Positions 18,235 through 28,200 of a stretch of DNA of 64,000 bases are shown here, in pieces. Where the stretch lies: NCBI RefSeq assembly GCF_042697365.1, contig NZ_CP137605.1; one strand, written 5' to 3'. The DNA is from Brucella pseudintermedia. Lineage in GTDB: Bacteria; Pseudomonadota; Alphaproteobacteria; Rhizobiales; Rhizobiaceae. The notes beneath the pieces are model-generated. The model ran no database searches and was not told where the DNA came from. It worked only from the letters and a program-made list of their open reading frames with translations. The position numbers and the translations under genes were made by a program. Every line of letters begins with the position of its first letter. Within the stretch, counting starts at the first letter, position 1.

Positions 18235-19194
18235 TCATCCTTTCACTGCGCCAGCGGCGATGCCGCGAACAAAATAACGGCCCGAGAGGAAGTAAACGAG
18301 TAGCGGCACGCCACCGGTCAGAATGGTTGCGGCCATATTGACGTTGTATTCCTTCACGCCCTGCATGGAGTTGACGATATTGTTCAACTGCACGGTCATC
18401 GGAAAATTCTGCGTTCCGGCAAACACCACGCCGAACAGAAAGTCGTTCCAGATACCGGTCACCTGCAGAATGATCGCAACAACGAAAATCGGCAGCGACA
18501 TAGGCAGCATGATTTGAAAGAAAATTCGCCAGAAACCGGCGCCGTCCACGCGGGCGGCCTTGAATAATTCCGGCGGCAAGCCAGCAAAATAATTGCGGAA
18601 CAGCAGTGTCAGGATCGGCATGCCGAAAATGGTATGAATAAAGACAACCCCGGTCAGCGTGCCAAAAATTCCCAGCTCACGTGTGATGATAACGAGCGGA
18701 TAGAGCATGACCTGATACGGAATGAATGCCCCGAACAGCAGGACCGCGAAGAAGATTTCCGATCCCTTGAACTTCCAGTTTGCCAGCGCATAGCCATTGA
18801 CCGATGCAATCGCAATGGAAACGATCACACTCGGAACGGTGATCTTGACCGAGTTCCAGAAGCCTGCACTTATCCCTTCGCAATAAAGGCCGGTGCATGC
18901 CTGGCTCCAGGCCTTGATCCACGGTTCGAATGTGATTTCGACAGGCGGCGCAAAGATATTACCAAGCCGTATCTCGGGCATGCCTTTAAGGGATGTCACG
19001 ACCATCACGTAGAGCGGCAGCAGATAATAGACCGCAGCAACGAACAGGATGCTGTAAAGCATGAGGGTGGCAGGCGCGAAGCGCCGTTTCGGCTTGCGCC
19101 CCCATGGCTGTGCCTGGCTTTGTACCGAACGGGGTTCGGCGGCTACCGATTGAGTTTCAGTCGACATCTTCCTGTTCAGGACAGCTTCCGTCAT
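18235..19194 (-). CDS. Carbohydrate ABC transporter permease (MalG type)
   Basis: A 319-residue inner-membrane permease. A hydrophilic N-terminal tail of about 40 residues precedes six hydrophobic spans, beginning with LMLYSILFVAAVYYLLPLYV. The EAA loop is ELFKAARVDGAGFWRIFFQI and the end is FLSGRYFVRGIAAGAVKG, typical of MalG-type subunits. Its start overlaps the stop of the other permease by 4 bp. Confidence 0.92.
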   Translation of the reverse strand: MTEAVLNRKMSTETQSVAAEPRSVQSQAQPWGRKPKRRFAPATLMLYSILFVAAVYYLLPLYVMVVTSLKGMPEIRLGNIFAPPVEITFEPWIKAWSQACTGLYCEGISAGFWNSVKITVPSVIVSIAIASVNGYALANWKFKGSEIFFAVLLFGAFIPYQVMLYPLVIITRELGIFGTLTGVVFIHTIFGMPILTLLFRNYFAGLPPELFKAARVDGAGFWRIFFQIMLPMSLPIFVVAIILQVTGIWNDFLFGVVFAGTQNFPMTVQLNNIVNSMQGVKEYNVNMAATILTGGVPLLVYFLSGRYFVRGIAAGAVKG

Positions 19195-20099
19195 CGCGCT
19201 TTCCTCCGGCTAAATTCGAGCATCGTCCACGGAACGAGGATGATCAAAACGGTGGTCAGCATGACTGTAGAAGCAGCCAGCCCCTGCCCCAGATTGGCCC
19301 AGCCGAACATGAAGTCGTAGACATATTTTGCCGGTACTTCCGATGCGATGCCGGGACCACCATTGGTCATCGCGACCACCAGATCGTAAAGTTTGACGAT
19401 GCCTGTCGCGATTAGGACTATGGTTGTCACCAGGACAGGACGCATCATCGGCAGAATGATGAACAGATAGGTTTTCCATTTCGGAATGCCGTCAACCCGC
19501 GCAGCCTTCCAGATTTCGTCGTCAACATTGCGCAGTCCGGCCAACATCAAAACCATGACCAGGCCTGTCATCTGCCAAAGTCCGGCAATGACAATCGCAT
19601 AAATGACGTAAGTTCGGCTCGATAGGATCGCCATCTGGAAACTGTCGAAACCGATATCGCGAATGACTTTCTCCAGCCCTAGCTGAGGATTGAATATCCA
19701 CTGCCAGACAAGACCCGTCACGATAAACGACAGGGCGTAAGGATATAGAAAGATCGTGCGGAACGTGTTTTCGAAGCGGATTTTTTGATCCATCAGCGCC
19801 GCAAGAACAAACCCCGTCACAAGAGAAAAGCCCATGCAAAGGACGCCGTAGATCGCCAGATTACGCACCGACACATGCCAGCGGGTTGCTGAAAACAGAC
19901 GCGTATACTGATCGAAGCCGATGAAGTTCAACATCGGCAACGATTTGGAAGATGTGAAGGAATAGACGACTGTCCAAAGCGTGCAGCCAATAAAGACCAC
20001 GAGAACCGTCGCGATCATGGGGAGTGCTGCCACCTTTGCATTCAGATTGCGCAATACTCCCGGCGGCTTTCGGCGGTTGACCTCTTCCATAACGGCCAT
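19191..20099 (-). CDS. Sugar ABC transporter permease (MalF/UgpA type)
   Basis: A 302-residue permease with about six membrane spans (first MIATVLVVFIGCTLWTVVYS). The EAA loop reads EIWKAARVDGIPKWKTYLFI. The ATG at 20099 has GGAGG 8-9 bp upstream; a longer frame to 20144 includes non-homologous residues and is rejected. It pairs with the MalG-type permease directly downstream. Confidence 0.9.
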   Translation of the reverse strand: MAVMEEVNRRKPPGVLRNLNAKVAALPMIATVLVVFIGCTLWTVVYSFTSSKSLPMLNFIGFDQYTRLFSATRWHVSVRNLAIYGVLCMGFSLVTGFVLAALMDQKIRFENTFRTIFLYPYALSFIVTGLVWQWIFNPQLGLEKVIRDIGFDSFQMAILSSRTYVIYAIVIAGLWQMTGLVMVLMLAGLRNVDDEIWKAARVDGIPKWKTYLFIILPMMRPVLVTTIVLIATGIVKLYDLVVAMTNGGPGIASEVPAKYVYDFMFGWANLGQGLAASTVMLTTVLIILVPWTMLEFSRRKAR

Positions 20100-20176
20100 G
20101 ATGATATCCTCCCTGTCCGGTTTTCGGACGCCCCGCGACGTCATCCCTCATCGACAGCGCGAGACCAGACCCGAAA

Positions 20177-21433
20177 CTATTGGGCCTGCTCGATAATCTC
20201 AGCAAAACGTTCCTGGATGTCATCAACCGTCATGTCAGGATTAGAGAAAAACTCAGCCGCGAGACTTTCGATCTGCCCTTGTGTATCCGGTGCGCGCAAT
20301 TGCTCCACCGACGGAACGATGTTCTCCGGGTTCTTCAGAATTTCGATGCCTGCGCGCATACAACTCGAAGCCGCATCCAGATCTACATCGCCACGGATCG
20401 GCAAAGAACCTTTGGCAAGATTGAAGGCAACCTGCGTGTCCTTGGAGACAAGCATGCTGGCCAGCTTCACCTGCGCTTTTGTAACTTCCGGGTCCTTGTT
20501 CTTCGGAAAGTAGATCGCATCGCCGCCAGTATCCAGATATTGATGGACGCCGAGGCCAGGCAAACAGTCATAGTCCTTACCGGCAACCTTGCCTGCGGTG
20601 CCAAATTCGCCCTGCGCCCAATCTCCCATGATCTGCGTTCCTGCGCGTCCGGTCAGCACCATATTGGTGGCCTCATTCCATGAGCGCCCGACATAACCCG
20701 CGTCAGCCATTGAGCGGGCTTGCGCCAGCGCTTCGAAAACCTTTTTCATTTCCGGACTGCGCGCAGCCTCCGCATCCTTGTCCTTGTTGACCTTCAGATA
20801 GAGGTCTTTGCCGCCGATTGCGGTTGTCAGGACTGTCAGCATGCCATTCACCTGCCAGCCGTCACCGGTTGCCAGCGGCACGATGTTCTTTTCCTTCAGC
20901 TTGGGAGCCGCGGCGACGAGATCATTCCAGGTCTTTGGAGGTTCGGTTCCGGCATCGCGGAAGGCTTGCGGATTGATCCACATCCATTCCCACGAGTGAA
21001 TATTCAGCGGCACGCAATAAAGACGTCCTTCATAGGTGCAGGATTCCAGAAGACTCTTGGGGCGGATGAAATCAGCCCAGCCTTCCTTTTGGGCAAGCTC
21101 GGTCAGGTCCGTCATCAGGCCACCTTGCACCAGCTCTTCAGCCTGCCGCCCATGATTGAGCTGCGTCGCCCCCATTGGATTACCGCCCAGAATTCGGCTG
21201 ATAATGATCGGGCGCGCAGTGGAGCCGCTACCGGCAATCGCTCCATCGACCCATTTATCGCCGCCGAGCGCATCGAATTTTTCGGCAAGAACCTTGACCG
21301 CGGCAGCTTCACCGCCGGATGTCCACCAGTGTGTGACTTCAAGATTGGCCGCCGAGGCCGAACCTGTCATTGTCAACGTTGTCATAGCCAGACAAACCGA
21401 TGCGGCGAGCATCTTTGCTCTTTCAGGTAACAT
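20177..21433 (-). CDS. Extracellular sugar-binding protein of ABC transporter
   Basis: A 418-residue family-1 solute-binding protein with a signal peptide (AASVCLAMTTLTMTGSASA) before mature ANLEVTHWWTSGGEAAAVKV. The pattern resembles glucose/mannose- and alpha-glucoside-type binding proteins (SWEWMWINPQAFRDAGTEPP; GRAGTQIMGDWAQGEFGTAG). The ATG at 21433 has GGGAGG 7 bp upstream. It is first in a six-gene leftward operon. The operator at 21450-21465 lies only 16 bp before the start codon, suggesting direct repression of transcription or initiation. Confidence 0.9.
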   Translation of the reverse strand: MLPERAKMLAASVCLAMTTLTMTGSASAANLEVTHWWTSGGEAAAVKVLAEKFDALGGDKWVDGAIAGSGSTARPIIISRILGGNPMGATQLNHGRQAEELVQGGLMTDLTELAQKEGWADFIRPKSLLESCTYEGRLYCVPLNIHSWEWMWINPQAFRDAGTEPPKTWNDLVAAAPKLKEKNIVPLATGDGWQVNGMLTVLTTAIGGKDLYLKVNKDKDAEAARSPEMKKVFEALAQARSMADAGYVGRSWNEATNMVLTGRAGTQIMGDWAQGEFGTAGKVAGKDYDCLPGLGVHQYLDTGGDAIYFPKNKDPEVTKAQVKLASMLVSKDTQVAFNLAKGSLPIRGDVDLDAASSCMRAGIEILKNPENIVPSVEQLRAPDTQGQIESLAAEFFSNPDMTVDDIQERFAEIIEQAQ

Positions 21434-21449
21434 TCCATATCCTCCCAAA

Positions 21450-21465
21450 TCTGAAACGTTACAGA
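21450..21465. promoter_or_regulatory. LacI-type operator, proximal copy
   Basis: TCTGAAACGTTACAGA, a near-perfect palindrome with the central ACGT expected of LacI/GalR operators. It lies just upstream of the ribosome-binding site of the sugar-binding protein gene. Confidence 0.7.
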
Positions 21466-21649
21466 TATGGTATCCAAATCGGCCTTGCTTGCAAGTCCCC
21501 TAATCAGCAGCTTCATAAATTTGACATCCAGAAGCGAATTATCTGGCTGTTTTCACGCGCTTTTTCGCATTGCATTTTTTTCTAAGGGAAGCATATTCCC
21601 ATGCGCCAACTTCAAGCGGGCTGTTCTTGAAACGACGGAAATTTGGGAA

Positions 21650-21665
21650 TCTGTAACGTTACAGA
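21650..21665. promoter_or_regulatory. LacI-type operator, distal copy
   Basis: TCTGTAACGTTACAGA, a perfect 16-bp palindrome exactly 200 bp from the proximal copy. Two operators at this distance would suit DNA looping by a tetrameric LacI-family repressor. Confidence 0.75.
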
Positions 21666-21683
21666 CGAGCAATCAGTTCCTGC

Positions 21684-21711
21684 AAAAAAGGCGCCGCAAA
21701 TGGGCGCCTTT
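21684..21711 (-). terminator. Intrinsic terminator after the alcohol dehydrogenase gene
   Basis: On the minus strand, AAAGGCGCC pairs with GGCGCCTTT around a 7-base loop and is followed by a run of six T. It should end transcription of the dehydrogenase gene before the sugar operon promoter, so the two are separate units. Confidence 0.9.
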
Positions 21712-21738
21712 CCTCGTGCTTTCGAAATTAAGGTTGGA

Positions 21739-22929
21739 TCAGGCGGCCTTGCTCACCAAGCCATGAGGATCGAGAACAAATTTCTTCGCAGCACCCTGAT
21801 CAAAGCTTTCATAGCCCTTTGCCGCATCTTCGAGCGATATGACCTGGGCGTTGACAATATCGGCTATGTTCAGGCGACCGTGCAGGATAGCCTGCATCAG
21901 CTGGCGATTATACTTCAGCACAGGCGTTTGCCCAGTATGGAACGACTGCGCCTTGGCCCAACCGAGGCCGAAGCGCAAGGAGAGGCTGCCCTGCTTTGCA
22001 GCATTATCCACCGCACCAGGATCTTCGGTGACATAGAGCCCCGGAATACCGATAGCTCCCGCCGGGCGGGTGATCTCCATCATCTGGTTAAGCACAATAG
22101 CGGGCTGTTCGCCGCCGCTGTGACCACGTGCTTCGAAACCGACGGCATCAATAGCGCTATCGACTTCATTGCTCCCGGTAACCTCTGCGATCATGTCACC
22201 TAGACGGTCACTGGCCGAAAGATCAATCGGCTCAAATCCAACTTTGCGCGCGTGGTCTAGACGCTCCTTGTTGAAGTCCCCGATCATGACCACCGCAGCT
22301 CCCAGGAGACGTGCGGATGCCGCAGCGGCAAGTCCGACCGGTCCTGCGCCCGCGACATAAACAATCGAACCGACCCCGACACCAGCCTTGACCGCACCGT
22401 GAAAACCGGTTGGCAATATGTCGGAGAGCATCGTGAGGTCGCGGATTTTTTCCATCGCCTGTTCACGATCGGGGAACTTGAGCAGATTAAAATCCGCATA
22501 GGGAACCATGACATAGCGGGCCTGCCCGCCAATCCACCCGCCCATGTCGACATATCCATACGCGCCACCTGCACGCGACGGGTTGACCGTCAGGCAAACG
22601 CCGGTGTCCTGGGATTTGCAGCAACGGCAACGTCCGCAAGCGACATTGAACGGCACCGAAACGACGTCGCCCACGTCGAGCATTTCAACATCGCTGCCTT
22701 TTTCGATAATCTCGCCGGTAATTTCATGACCGAGCACAAGGCCGGGCATGGCAGTAGTGCGTCCGCGGACCATATGCTGGTCTGAACCGCAAATATTGGT
22801 GGAAATTACCTTCAATATAACGGCGTGTTCCAGCTTCTTCCCATCCGGTGCGGCCAACACGGGGTCTTCAATATCGCGTACTTCGACTGTCCCGGGCCGC
22901 AAATAAACGACGCCACGGTTCTTGCTCAT
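21739..22929 (-). CDS. Zinc-dependent alcohol dehydrogenase, glutathione-independent formaldehyde dehydrogenase-like
   Basis: A 396-residue medium-chain dehydrogenase. Catalytic zinc ligands are in TNICGSDQHMVRG and LGHEITGEI; the structural zinc cysteines are in CGRCRCCKSQDTGVC; the NAD site is AGAGPVGLAAAASARLLGA. Length and the insert GGAYGYVDMGGWIGGQARYV match the Pseudomonas FdhA (aldehyde dismutase) branch. The ATG at 22929 follows GGAGGAGG. The actual aldehyde or alcohol substrate is not evident; it is a monocistronic unit ended by the terminator at 21684. Confidence 0.85.
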   Translation of the reverse strand: MSKNRGVVYLRPGTVEVRDIEDPVLAAPDGKKLEHAVILKVISTNICGSDQHMVRGRTTAMPGLVLGHEITGEIIEKGSDVEMLDVGDVVSVPFNVACGRCRCCKSQDTGVCLTVNPSRAGGAYGYVDMGGWIGGQARYVMVPYADFNLLKFPDREQAMEKIRDLTMLSDILPTGFHGAVKAGVGVGSIVYVAGAGPVGLAAAASARLLGAAVVMIGDFNKERLDHARKVGFEPIDLSASDRLGDMIAEVTGSNEVDSAIDAVGFEARGHSGGEQPAIVLNQMMEITRPAGAIGIPGLYVTEDPGAVDNAAKQGSLSLRFGLGWAKAQSFHTGQTPVLKYNRQLMQAILHGRLNIADIVNAQVISLEDAAKGYESFDQGAAKKFVLDPHGLVSKAA

Positions 22930-23105
22930 GTCTACCTCCTCCAGGTCGAACAACACTGACTGATTTCAAACAATGCAATGATCGATAGTTTCCGGGCATA
23001 ATCGAAAGCCCGTTTCTGGAAGGCTACAGACAGAACGCGTGCGGTTCAGTCTCAATCGCGACACGTCTCATTCAAATTGACCTGCTGAAGACGGTTTCCC
23101 TGCCG

Positions 23106-23963
23106 TCAATAGGTAGCAGATTTTGTCTCAGCCGTATGTTCGTCGAAAATAAACGCCGGACCGACCGCACGCACATTGCGCTCGCTCATGGGGGAAAAAG
23201 ACGTTACGGAAACACTGGTCTCGTTATTGCGAGCCGGACGCGTGTCTGGCATGGGTACCACCACATTTCTGAATGCCCGGCTGCCTTTGCTATTCGCTCG
23301 CAACTCGCTGATCTTGTTGACATAACCGGCCCAATCGCGCTTCTTAAAGTCGCGACCTCCCTGATAGTCGTAGGCGGTCGGAAGCTCGATATACGGCTTG
23401 CCGTTGGAAACGGAAACCATATCCGCTGTTTCGTCATTCGGATCGTTCAAAACATAGAGATCGACATTCTCCCCCTGGCAGATGAAACGGCATTGCGCCA
23501 ATGTCTCCGCCACGTTGTCGGACTTCTGGAACTGCGAATGCGGAGCAGGAAACAGATAACCGTCGGACAAGCGCACGCAATATGTCAGGGCGCCTTTCAC
23601 ACCTTTCGGAACCGTGGGATTGACGGGCGCGGCAACCGAAGGCGCTCTTGGCCGGTCGAGTTTTACCTTTGTAGTTCGTTGTGCCGCCGGTTGTTCGTGG
23701 CACGTCCGCGAAGAAAGCGAACTGGACCCGAGCTGCCGCTGGATTTCAGCAATACGCTGGGCAAGATCACGACACGGATTGAAGAAGCCTCCGCGTTCAT
23801 CGCCCCCCTTGCAACCGCGGCTCCGCTCCATCGCGCGCAGGGCCGAAAGCTGGCGTTGTGTCATCAAATCCGCTGCACCGGCTGCTCGCGTGCAGGACGC
23901 GGCAGCCAGTTGCGGATAACAAATTAGTCCAATCAAAAGCAGCAAGGCGAAAGATTTTATCAC
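23106..23963 (-). CDS. Secreted DUF2865-type protein of unknown function
   Basis: A 285-residue protein with a GTG start and a Sec signal peptide (MIKSFALLLLIGLICYPQLA, then AASC). The mature N-terminal part has a helical LMTQRQLSALRAMERSRG and paired cysteines (CKGG, NPCRDLA). A central YCVRLSDGYLFPAPHSQF and CRFICQGENVDLYVLNDPND form the conserved core seen in many Hyphomicrobiales DUF2865 proteins. The end is low in structure. The role is unknown; cysteine content fits a periplasmic disulfide-bonded protein. It follows the small HTH gene on the same strand at 32 bp. Confidence 0.75.
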   Translation of the reverse strand: MIKSFALLLLIGLICYPQLAAASCTRAAGAADLMTQRQLSALRAMERSRGCKGGDERGGFFNPCRDLAQRIAEIQRQLGSSSLSSRTCHEQPAAQRTTKVKLDRPRAPSVAAPVNPTVPKGVKGALTYCVRLSDGYLFPAPHSQFQKSDNVAETLAQCRFICQGENVDLYVLNDPNDETADMVSVSNGKPYIELPTAYDYQGGRDFKKRDWAGYVNKISELRANSKGSRAFRNVVVPMPDTRPARNNETSVSVTSFSPMSERNVRAVGPAFIFDEHTAETKSATY

Positions 23964-23995
23964 AACAACACCGTTGAAACCTGAGACTTTGACAA

Positions 23996-24244
23996 CTATC
24001 CCGCCGACAAGAGGTGAAGCGGCCTTTCCATTTCAGAACTCGTGCGTTTGGGATTCAGCACCTCATCAGGGTCCATGTCTGATACCAAAGCAGCCAGCGC
24101 CAATCGCAGATAGAGAGGCGCATCAGTGCGATCTATCGCCTTGAGGGCAACTCGCGAAATACCGAGAGAATGAGCGAGCTCCTGCTCGGATGTGTTCAGG
24201 GATGCACAGATTCTCGCGAGCTTTTCGTATGCACGTCTACCCAT
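23996..24244 (-). CDS. Small helix-turn-helix protein
   Basis: An 82-residue protein with a compact XRE-like helix-turn-helix (LARICASLNTSEQELAHSLG then ISRVALKAIDRTDAPLYLRL), suggesting a DNA-binding regulator. The ATG at 24244 is chosen because GGAGGAGGG lies about 10 bp upstream; a longer frame starts at 24292. It is co-directional with the DUF2865-type gene. No target is known. Confidence 0.6.
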   Translation of the reverse strand: MGRRAYEKLARICASLNTSEQELAHSLGISRVALKAIDRTDAPLYLRLALAALVSDMDPDEVLNPKRTSSEMERPLHLLSAG

Positions 24245-24924
24245 TACCGTCGTTCCCTCCTCCAATTTCTGACGATCCGTTTCGGCCGCCATTGTTTTCT
24301 TCTAGATCACCCGAGATTGCCCTCCTATCCGGCGATCATGTCCGGACTAGTTGAGGTGGCTGCAATTGGATCGATAGCGACCGTTGTCTCGGACAAAATG
24401 AAGCGTGCAAGAGCCCACATAGGGATGATGCACCACCCGCAACTAATGATCAGATCTTACCCGCAACAATAGAAGGACATTTTCTTAATTTACGCAATGT
24501 GAAATATCAGAATGAGAATGAAACTACTTCCGGGAAACAAGGATATACAAACAACCAGACTCCATGCTTCAATATGGTACATATCGTTTTCGAGTATAGC
24601 TCTCTTTCGTATACTTCTTTTCTAACCCATTGATTATATAGGACAATATCACCAAATCCCCCTGATTAGGGGGGTTGCCTGCGCCTGCCGGACCAAACCT
24701 TTTAATTGAGACTACCGATTACAATAAAGTATAAGTTGCAATATCCAAAAGGAACCAAAACGAAATAAATGTTAACCCTATCTGGAAAAACGGAGCATTG
24801 CGCGCTTTCAGACCAGAAGCAGCGAACGGATTGAAGCAAACTGGCGAAGAATCGGCATCACGCGGCCCCGAAGTGCTGCTGCACGCGGCCGTCATCACAT
24901 CCGGCGTAGATAGGATTTGCGTCC
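24245..24924. other. AT-rich 680-bp stretch without a recognised gene
   Basis: Open frames crossing this stretch on either strand show no family resemblance and lack good start sites. From about 24440 to 24780 the base composition is clearly more AT-rich than the flanks. The only distinct element is the C5/G6 inverted repeat at 24658-24674. Confidence 0.6.
24658..24674. repeat. Short strong inverted repeat
   Basis: CCCCC-TGATTA-GGGGGG, five GC pairs around a 6-base centre in AT-rich DNA. There is no T-tract after it on either strand, so an operator is at least as likely as a terminator. Confidence 0.5.
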
Positions 24925-25026
24925 TTAAAAATCGTCCCTGTGACGGATGGATTGCAAATAGGCATAGGCCGTACCCAAAAGCACCGGCACGATTACCAAA
25001 GCCGTCCAGAATAGAATATTGCTCAT
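24925..25026 (-). CDS. 33-residue single-span membrane peptide
   Basis: A short frame reads MSNILFWTALVIVPVLLGTA, then YAYLQSIRHRDDF and a TAA stop. It has one hydrophobic helix of about 20 residues followed by a basic/acidic cytoplasmic tail, the layout of small bacterial membrane proteins that attach to larger complexes (for example CydX). A GGGAGAGGG lies about 8 bp before the ATG, better than many large genes here. It is monocistronic, between the AT-rich stretch and the alpha-2-macroglobulin gene. Partner unknown. Confidence 0.6.
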   Translation of the reverse strand: MSNILFWTALVIVPVLLGTAYAYLQSIRHRDDF

Positions 25027-25290
25027 CTCTGCCCTCTCCCATAGTGCATGGCGATGTGCGCATCTCTGCGGGTTCTATTCTAACACGGAATTGACCGCCT
25101 TGTTCCAAATTCTTAACGAGAGGTTAATGGCACCCGTATCGTGACTGGCGAATATCGCCACTATCCTAATAGTTGTAGATAAGCCCTATTCGCCTTGACA
25201 GTTTGTCGCGGTGAGGCTTCACATGAGCCGGATTCTTTTCGCCTTTTCTAATAGATTGGAATGGGCAGCGTTCGTTGTGAGGGGATGCAA

Positions 25291-28200
25291 ATGCGTATTG
25301 GTTTCAACCGGCTTTTATTAGCCTTTGCAGTCGCAGCCTCCGTTTCGGCTGTTCCATACAACACACAAGCTGCCGAAACCCGGCGCATAGAGATTACCAA
25401 AGATAGCGATTATTTTGGCTTCGACCTGCGCACGGAGAAAAATGTCTCCCTGGACCAGTGCAAAAGCATTTGTCTGGGCGACAATGCCTGCCTCGCCTTC
25501 ACTTATAATCCGAAGGTCAAGTGGTGCTTTTTAAAATCCGATTTCAACAAGCTCAATCAGTCTGTCGGCTCCATTGCAGGCAAGGTCGTAACCCAGTCGA
25601 CAGCGGCCCGCGAAGTCGAGGATATCGGCGCGCCGCCAGCTATTTCCTTCTTCGCCGCCAATCTGATTGATGAAGCTCGGCGCCTGAAAAATGAGCTCAC
25701 TTCGAATGATAGCGCCGAAGGGCTAAGCACCTTGAAGAGCGAAGCGGCCTCGGCAGCGCTCAATGGCGATCCGCGCACTGCCATGGAAAAATTTCGACTG
25801 GCGGCCGGCATGTCGCCGGATGAAAGCGAAATCTGGGCCGGATATGCGCTTTGGGCGCTTGCGACCGAGCCGTCCAATGGTCAGGAACGTTCCAAGCTCC
25901 AGCGCGAAGCGACGTCGGCCTCGTGGTTTGCCTACCAGACCTCACGCACCAAGGATGAGCGCGCGCAAGCGCTTGCCGTCATGGCGCAGGCGCTCGAAAA
26001 GCGCGATGCATCGCGCCCGGCCTTGCAAGCCTATGAAGCGAGCCTTGATCTCGTCAATTCCGCATCCGTTCGTGACGCCTATGAAGATCTGAAAGCCCGC
26101 AAAGGCTTCCGCATCGTCAATAATACGGTCGATAATGACAATGCCGCGCCGCGCATCTGCGCCCAGTTCTCGGAAGAACTGGTGAAAAGCGGTGTCGATT
26201 ATTCGAGCTTTGTCACGCTCGATAGTGGCGCGCCAAAGGCCGTTGATGCCAAAGATCGCCAGATTTGCGTCGAGGGTCTGGAACATGGCCGCAATTATAC
26301 GGTGACGTTCCGTCAGGGCCTGCCTTCGGCTGTTGGCGAAGTGCTGCCTGCTCCGGTCAATCTTTCGATCTATGTGCAGGACCGCGCGCCATCGGTGCGC
26401 TTTACCGGCGACAGCTTTGTGCTGCCTGCGAAAGCCCGTCGCGGCATTCCGCTGGTCAGCGTCAATCTGAGTACCGCCAAGGTCAAGCTCTACCGCGTCG
26501 GCGACCGTTCGCTGGCACAGCTTCTCTCCGGCTATCAGTTCCTGCGCCAGTTGGACAGCTACGACATCAGCACGGTTTCCGATCAGATGGGGGCGCCTGT
26601 CTGGGAAGGTGAGATCGAGGTTGCAGGCAATGAGCTGAACAAGGAAGCAACGACCAGTTTCCCGGTTGATGAAGCACTGCCGGAACGCAAGCCCGGCGTC
26701 TACGTGCTGACCGCTGAACCGCTGGTCCAGAAGTCCGATGATGAATATGGCACCAAGGCAACGCAGTGGTTTGTCGTCTCCGACATCGGCCTTTCGACCT
26801 ATACCGGACAGGACGGCATCAATGTGTTTGCCCGCTCGCTGGAAAGCGCAGAACCGCTTAAAGGCGTGAAACTGACCCTGCTGGCACGCAACAATGAAGT
26901 GCTGGGCGAAGCGACCACCGATGGCGATGGCCGGGCGACGTTTACGCCGGGACTGACACGCGGCACAGACGGCATGGTGCCAGCGGTGCTGATGGCGAGT
27001 GGGGATGATGATGATTTCACATTCCTCGATATGGCGCGCGCTGGTTTCGATCTTTCCGATCGTGGTGTGACGGGCCGTGTCGTGCCGAAAGCGCTCGATC
27101 TTTATGCATGGACAGAGCGCGGTATCTATCGCGCTGGCGAAGTCGTCCATGTGGGCGCGCTTGCGCGTGACGACACCGCAACCGCAATCGAGGATCTGCC
27201 GCTCACCTTCATCTTCACGCGTCCCGATGGCGTGGAAGACCGCCGTCTTGTTTCGGACAGCAAACTGGCCGGTGGTCATGCCATCGACCTGACCTTGCCG
27301 TCGAACGCCATGCGCGGCACCTGGAATGTTTCGGTCTATACCGATCCCAAGCAGCCAGCAATTGCCACACAGATGTTTCTGGTTGAAGATTTCGTGCCGG
27401 ACCGGATCGAGTTCGATCTGACGTCTGACAAGCCGGAAATCGCCGTGGGTGAAACCGCCAATATCACCGTGGACGGTCGCTTCCTCTATGGTGCGCCTGC
27501 CGCCGGTCTTGCGCTTGAAGGCGAAGTCACGCTTTCGACTAAGCGTCAGTGGGACCGCTTCAAGGGCTATTATTTCGGCCTCGCCGATGAAGAACAAGGC
27601 GAAGCCACGCGCCTTCCGCTCGATGGCCTGTCAAAAGTCGATAACAACGGCAAGGCGACTTTCCCGGTTGCAGTCGATGAAATGCCGTCAACAACGCGTC
27701 TCGTAAACGCAGCCGTGACCGTTCGTATGCGCGAAACCGGCGGTCGTGCGGTTGAGCGTAAGATCGATGTTGCCATTCAGCCGGAAACCGATCTCATCGG
27801 CATTCGCCCGGATTTCGCTGGCGATGAAGTTCCGCAGGGCGGTACCGCCAAGTTCAGCCTGATCGCCTCTGACAGCAAGGGTGATCGCAAGGCGCTTGAT
27901 GGCGCACAATGGTCGCTGGTCAAGATCGAGCGTAATTATCAGTGGTATCGCAGTGGCAATAGCTGGAACTACGAGCCGGTCACCTTCACCAAGGCGATTG
28001 CCAACGGCAAGATCGATCTGAAAACCGATAGCGAGGCTGAAATCAGCCTGCCGGTCGATTGGGGCCGTTACCGTCTGGAAATCGAAACAGATGATGCTTC
28101 GGGTCCGGCCACAAGCTATGAATTCGATGCGGGCTGGTTTGTCAGCTCAACCTCGACCGAAACACCGGACGGGCTCGAAATCGCGCTCGACAAGGAACAT

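Noticed and set aside
24719..25108. 129-codon minus-strand frame around the small peptide
   Set aside because: Different frame from the 33-residue peptide, no plausible start site and no recognisable domain; the short peptide has the ribosome-binding site.
25942..27597. Long open frame on the minus strand (about 550 codons)
   Set aside because: It lies wholly inside the alpha-2-macroglobulin gene, has no family resemblance and no ribosome-binding site; it is a product of codon bias on the opposite strand.
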